Shown piece by piece: positions 5,496-8,605 of a stretch of 8,605 nt of DNA. The DNA is taken from NCBI GenBank assembly GCA_947455585.1, contig CANGOY010000070.1, forward strand, positions 1 through 8,605. Direction: 5' to 3'. The notes under the pieces were generated by a model that had not been told where the DNA came from, ran no database searches, and was given only the letters and a program-made list of their open reading frames with translations. The translations under genes and the position numbers were made by a program. How positions within the stretch are numbered: position 1 is the first letter of the stretch; every line of letters starts with the position of its first letter. Source of the DNA: Comamonadaceae bacterium. GTDB lineage: Bacteria > Pseudomonadota > Gammaproteobacteria > Burkholderiales > Burkholderiaceae_C.

Positions 5496-6505
5496 CGACG
5501 CACAGCCCACGCTGGTCGCCTGTGGTGGTGGCATTGAGCTTGCTGGTGCTGTGCATGCTCGGCATTGCTTTGGGCAGCGCGGTGGGCAGCACAGGACTCG
5601 AGAGCTGGCTCACGGCCATGCACGACGACACCGCTTGGCAAATCGTGTGGGACATCCGTTTGCCGCGAAGCGTGGGGGCTTGTGCCGCAGGTGCATTGCT
5701 GGGGCTCGCAGGCGCATTGGCGCAGGGCTTGTTTCGTAACCCATTGGCAGACCCTTATTTGTTAGGCAGTGCCTCTGGTGCATCGTTGGGTGTGGCGGTG
5801 GCTTTGGCCCTGTTTGGTGGCAACCCGTTTGCTACAGAGTTTTTGGTGCGCTTGGGGTTAACTGGCTCAGCGTTTGTGGGGGCTGTATTGGCTGTGATGC
5901 TCACCCTAGTGCTGGCGCGTGGTGTGCAGCACACGTTGCGTTTGTTGCTGGCAGGTGTGATTGTGGGCGTGGTGCTCGGGGCGTTGGCTTCCCTCATCAC
6001 GCTCATGCGCCCAGATGTGTTGCAAGGCATGCAAGGTTTTTTGCTGGGCTCGACCAGCTTCATGGGTTGGAATTCCTGTTTGTTGATGTTGGGCGTGTTG
6101 CTCGTGTGCGTGTTGGTCGCTTTTGCCTTGAGTCGTGTGCTGGATGCTTTGAGCTTGGGTGAGTCCACCGCGTTGAGTTTGGGTTTGCCGCTTGCGCCTG
6201 TGCGCGTGGCGCTGGTGTGTGTGTTGGCATTGGCCACTGGCACGGCGGTGGCCCAAACCGGTTTGGTGGCGTTTGTTGGCTTGGCTGCGCCGCACTTGGT
6301 GCGCTCGCTGGTGAAGACTAAACACAACTGGATTGTGTTGCTCTCCACCTTGATGGGAGGCGTGTTATTGCTTTCGGCCGACTTGCTCGCTCGACTGTTG
6401 CTGTCTCCCCAAGAGATGCCTGTGGGCGTGCTGACTGCTGTGTTGGGCGGCGGCTATTTGCTGTGGCTGATGTACCGCAGCCAAACGGCGAGGGCTACGC
6501 AATGA
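5492..6505 (+). CDS. btuC: Cobalamin ABC transporter permease BtuC
   Basis: A 337-residue inner-membrane permease of the FecCD family, the channel half of the BtuC2D2 importer. About ten hydrophobic segments are visible, as expected. Family signatures appear in order: WDIRLPRSVGA (53-63), GALAQGLFRNPLADPYLLG, the GASLG turn, LLLAGVIVGVVLGAL, GLVAFVGLAAPHLVRSL (the coupling region that contacts the ATPase) and LSADLLARLLLSPQEMPVG near the end. Arg56, Arg59 and Arg301 match the three periplasmic arginines (56, 59, 295) that receive BtuF in E. coli. Length is close to the 326 residues of the E. coli protein. AAAGGA (5481-5486) precedes the ATG at a spacing of 5, and the start overlaps the btuF stop by 4 bases. 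The B12 specificity rests on operon context, since siderophore permeases share all these motifs. Confidence 0.95.
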   Translation: MTTHSPRWSPVVVALSLLVLCMLGIALGSAVGSTGLESWLTAMHDDTAWQIVWDIRLPRSVGACAAGALLGLAGALAQGLFRNPLADPYLLGSASGASLGVAVALALFGGNPFATEFLVRLGLTGSAFVGAVLAVMLTLVLARGVQHTLRLLLAGVIVGVVLGALASLITLMRPDVLQGMQGFLLGSTSFMGWNSCLLMLGVLLVCVLVAFALSRVLDALSLGESTALSLGLPLAPVRVALVCVLALATGTAVAQTGLVAFVGLAAPHLVRSLVKTKHNWIVLLSTLMGGVLLLSADLLARLLLSPQEMPVGVLTAVLGGGYLLWLMYRSQTARATQ

Positions 6506-7275
6506 ATGCACCACTAATGGCTTTGCGTTTACGCGATGTGCATGTGTCTCTTGCGGGGCAAGAGGTGTTGCACGGCATTGATATGTCGTTTGTGGCAGGC
6601 CGTTGGACCAGCGTCGTTGGCCCCAATGGCGCTGGTAAGTCCACGTTGCTTAAAGCCATGGCTGGTTTGTTGCCAGTCACAGGTCGCATCTTTTTGTTCG
6701 ACCAAGAATTGATGGCGATGGACCGCAAACAGCGTGCGCAGCAGATGTCGTGGTTGGGGCAAAACGAATCGACCTCTGATGATTTACGCGTGTGGGATGT
6801 GGTCATGCTCGGACGCATGCCGCATCAAGACTGGCTGGCTGCGCCCAATGCACATGATCATGCAGTTGTTGAAACTGCTTTGAAAGCCACACAGACTTGG
6901 AACTGGCGCGATCGTTCCATTGGTCAGCTCTCGGGCGGCGAGCGTCAGCGCGTGTTGTTGGCTCGCGCCATGGCGGTGCAGGCACAAGTGATGTTGATGG
7001 ACGAGCCATTGGCCAACCTTGACCCACCTCACCAAGTGGATTGGCTAGAGCAAGTGCGCTGCCTCACGGCGCAACACACCACCGTCATCAGCGTGCTGCA
7101 TGAAGTAGGCATGGCGCTGCATGCAGACGACATGGTGGTCATGCAAGCAGGCCGCGTGGTGCACCAAGGCGCGTGTGCCGATGCTGCCACGCACCGTGCC
7201 GTAGAAGTGGTGTTTGACAAACGCATTGCCATCCATTCGCTGGATGGACAGTGGGTGGCTGTGCCTAAGCTTTAA
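6502..7275 (+). CDS. btuD: Cobalamin ABC transporter ATPase BtuD
   Basis: A 257-residue cytoplasmic ATP-binding subunit that powers BtuCD. All ABC motifs are present: Walker A GPNGAGKST (40-48), Q-loop glutamine (Gln87 in LGQNES), signature LSGGERQR (143-150), Walker B VMLMDE (163-168), D-loop NLD (172-174) and switch His200 (VLHE). The start at 6502 is chosen over the in-frame ATG at 6463, which would extend into btuC, because it makes the ATGA overlap with the btuC stop and has GCGAGGG (6487-6493) upstream; the ATG at 6517 remains possible and would remove only five residues. The sequence resembles FecE/HemV-type ATPases as well, so the assignment to B12 rests on the riboswitch and neighbours. 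Catalytic residues are intact. Confidence 0.94.
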   Translation: MNAPLMALRLRDVHVSLAGQEVLHGIDMSFVAGRWTSVVGPNGAGKSTLLKAMAGLLPVTGRIFLFDQELMAMDRKQRAQQMSWLGQNESTSDDLRVWDVVMLGRMPHQDWLAAPNAHDHAVVETALKATQTWNWRDRSIGQLSGGERQRVLLARAMAVQAQVMLMDEPLANLDPPHQVDWLEQVRCLTAQHTTVISVLHEVGMALHADDMVVMQAGRVVHQGACADAATHRAVEVVFDKRIAIHSLDGQWVAVPKL

Positions 7276-7289
7276 TCAGAACTCCGCAC

Positions 7290-7859
7290 ATGCATATCGA
7301 ACAGCCGCCCGTCAATTACGCGCGTGTCACGCCGCAAGCTGAGCGACGCGGCTTGCTCATCGTCAATACGGGGGATGGCAAAGGCAAAAGCACCGCCGCA
7401 TTTGGTTTGGCCTTGCGCGCGCATGGCCGTGGCAAAGCTGTGAAGATTTACCAATTCATGAAAGTACCCACTGCGCGTTTTGGCGAGCACCGTATGTTTG
7501 AACAACTCGGCATTTCGGTGGAAGGCTTGGGTGATGGCTTTAGCTGGAAAAGCAAAGATCTTGCGCACTCGGCCCAGCTCGCGCGTGACGGCTGGCAAAA
7601 AGCCAAGGCCGCCATCTTGAGTGGTGAGTTTTTCTTGTTAGTGCTGGATGAAATCACCTACCCACTCATTTACGGTTGGCTGCCACTAGACGACGTGTTG
7701 ACAACGTTGCGCGCTCGTCCAATCGATGTGCACGTGTGCGTGACCGGTAGACGTTGCCCGCCAGAGTTGATTGAGCTGGCGGACACGGTGACTGAGATGA
7801 CCAAAATCAAACACGCCTTCAATGCAGGCATTCCCGCGCAACGCGGCATCGAAGATTAA
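7290..7859 (+). CDS. cobO: Corrinoid adenosyltransferase (CobA/CobO/BtuR type)
   Basis: A 189-residue cytoplasmic enzyme that transfers the 5'-deoxyadenosyl group of ATP to Co(I) corrinoids, making the coenzyme form after uptake or during synthesis. The family P-loop GDGKGKST is at 28-35 within GLLIVNTGDGKGKSTAAFGL. Further signatures are YQFMK (54-58), GLGDGFSW (79-86), the acidic VLDEITY (118-124), VTGRRCPPELIELAD and the closing KHAFNAGIPAQRGIE. Length is typical (E. coli BtuR has 196 residues). The gene begins 14 bases after btuD. No good ribosome-binding site is visible before the ATG, so coupling with btuD is likely; the short N-terminal lead (1-20) is normal for the family. Its place next to the transporter suits immediate adenosylation of imported corrinoid. 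Confidence 0.95.
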   Translation: MHIEQPPVNYARVTPQAERRGLLIVNTGDGKGKSTAAFGLALRAHGRGKAVKIYQFMKVPTARFGEHRMFEQLGISVEGLGDGFSWKSKDLAHSAQLARDGWQKAKAAILSGEFFLLVLDEITYPLIYGWLPLDDVLTTLRARPIDVHVCVTGRRCPPELIELADTVTEMTKIKHAFNAGIPAQRGIED

Positions 7860-7869
7860 AGGATTTGCC

Positions 7870-8605
7870 ATGACGGCCAAGTGTGTGATGGTGTTGGGCA
7901 CCTCCAGCGGCGCTGGCAAAAGCTGGTTGACCACGGCCTTGTGTCGCTGGTATGCACGTCAAGGTTTGAAAGTGGCCCCTTTCAAAGCGCAGAACATGAG
8001 CAACAACGCGCGTGTGGTGGCCTCACACAACGGCCTAGGCGAAGTGGGTTCTGCCCAATACTTCCAAGCACTCGCGGCCAAGGCCGAGCCTGATGTGCGC
8101 ATGAACCCTTTGCTGCTCAAACCCGAGGCTGACACACACAGTCAAGTCGTATTGTTAGGCGAGGTGAACCACGAGCTAACGAACACCCCCTGGCGCGGCC
8201 GCAGCGAAAAAGTGTGGCCGCAAATCGCAGCATCCCTCGATGCGCTGCGTGCCGAAAACGATGTGGTGGTGATCGAGGGCGCAGGCTCGCCCGCTGAGAT
8301 CAACCTGATGACCAGCGACATCGTCAACCTGCGCGTGGCGCGTCATGGAGATGCACGCTGCTTGCTGGTGACCGACATCGACAAAGGCGGTGCGTTTGCC
8401 CACCTCTACGGCACATGGGCCTTGTTGCCACCCGAAGACCAAGCGCGCATCACAGGCTTTGTGCTCAACAAGTTTCGTGGCGATGCATCGCTGCTCGCAC
8501 CCGCGCCTGAGATGCTGCAAGAACGCACAGGCGTGGCCACCGTGGCCGTGCTGCCCATGTGGTGGCAACACGGCTTGCCAGAAGAGGATGGTGTGTTTGA
8601 TGACC
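7870..8605 (+). CDS. cobQ: Adenosylcobyric acid synthase CobQ (CbiP), N-terminal half; runs off window
   Basis: The frame from ATG 7870 stays open for 245 codons to the edge. CobQ uses ATP and glutamine to amidate four side-chain carboxylates (b, d, e and g) of adenosylcobyrinic a,c-diamide, giving adenosylcobyric acid. Visible features are the DRTG/dethiobiotin-synthase-like nucleotide-binding loop GTSSGAGKSWLTTALCRW (10-27), the strong family block VAPFKAQNMSNNARV (35-49), MNPLLLKP, VVVIEGAGSPAEINL, LVTDIDKGGAFAHLYG and VLNKFRGD. The full enzyme has about 480-500 residues, so the C-terminal glutaminase-like domain lies outside the window. AAAGGA (7858-7863), overlapping the cobO stop, is a good ribosome-binding site at a spacing of 6. 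The gap to cobO is 10 bases. Its presence suggests the operon goes on into late corrinoid synthesis or salvage genes. Confidence 0.96.
   Translation, partial: MTAKCVMVLGTSSGAGKSWLTTALCRWYARQGLKVAPFKAQNMSNNARVVASHNGLGEVGSAQYFQALAAKAEPDVRMNPLLLKPEADTHSQVVLLGEVNHELTNTPWRGRSEKVWPQIAASLDALRAENDVVVIEGAGSPAEINLMTSDIVNLRVARHGDARCLLVTDIDKGGAFAHLYGTWALLPPEDQARITGFVLNKFRGDASLLAPAPEMLQERTGVATVAVLPMWWQHGLPEEDGVFDD

Noticed and set aside
5755..6348. Long open frame (197 codons) antisense to btuC
   Set aside because: It is the low-complexity Thr/Asn/Ala/Pro shadow of a hydrophobic membrane protein gene; btuC on the other strand is certain.
1..8605. Mobile elements, CRISPR arrays, tRNA genes or phage remnants
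   Set aside because: No tandem repeats, terminal inverted repeats, transposase or integrase fragments, or tRNA-like folds were noticed; genes are packed tightly and all fit housekeeping or B12 functions.

Overview
The window looks like chromosome of a betaproteobacterium, most likely Burkholderiales/Comamonadaceae (a freshwater Limnohabitans- or Rhodoferax-like organism is my best guess). The basis is the zapA-ssrS linkage, the style of the BtuB and BtuF proteins, and moderate-to-high GC (hand counts of 58% at 4921-4980 and 65% at 8281-8340). The genus is inferred; no rRNA gene is present.

Left part, minus strand: a ZapB-like coiled-coil protein (1536-1309), zapA (1312-1001, GTG start, 4-base overlap), the 6S RNA gene ssrS (about 981-810), and a TSUP/TauE-SafE family membrane transporter (779 to beyond base 1) whose last few codons are outside the window. 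zapA-ssrS in the same direction is a classic proteobacterial arrangement.

Right part, plus strand: one long cobalamin operon starting with a B12 riboswitch (about 1586-1802). It encodes the TonB-dependent outer-membrane receptor BtuB, a BtuF-like protein with no signal peptide, the periplasmic binding protein BtuF, the permease BtuC, the ATPase BtuD, the corrinoid adenosyltransferase CobO, and the N-terminal half of adenosylcobyric acid synthase CobQ, which runs off the right edge. Gaps are 5, -8, -4, -4, 14 and 10 bases, so the seven genes are almost certainly one transcript. The products form a path: capture outside the cell, passage through the periplasm, ATP-driven import, Co-adenosylation, then amidation of the corrinoid ring.

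The most interesting points are: (1) a possible 10-codon leader ORF (1861-1893) in the riboswitch expression platform, whose start codon lies in a hairpin and whose stop overlaps the btuB ATG (ATGA), while btuB itself has no good ribosome-binding site; (2) the signal-less BtuF paralogue between btuB and btuF; (3) a low-GC core inside btuB flanked by normal-GC ends; (4) loss in BtuF of one of the two glutamates that dock the E. coli protein onto BtuC. No mobile element, CRISPR array or tRNA was seen. The core system is known biology; the leader ORF and the cytoplasmic BtuF-like protein are the parts that may be under-described.
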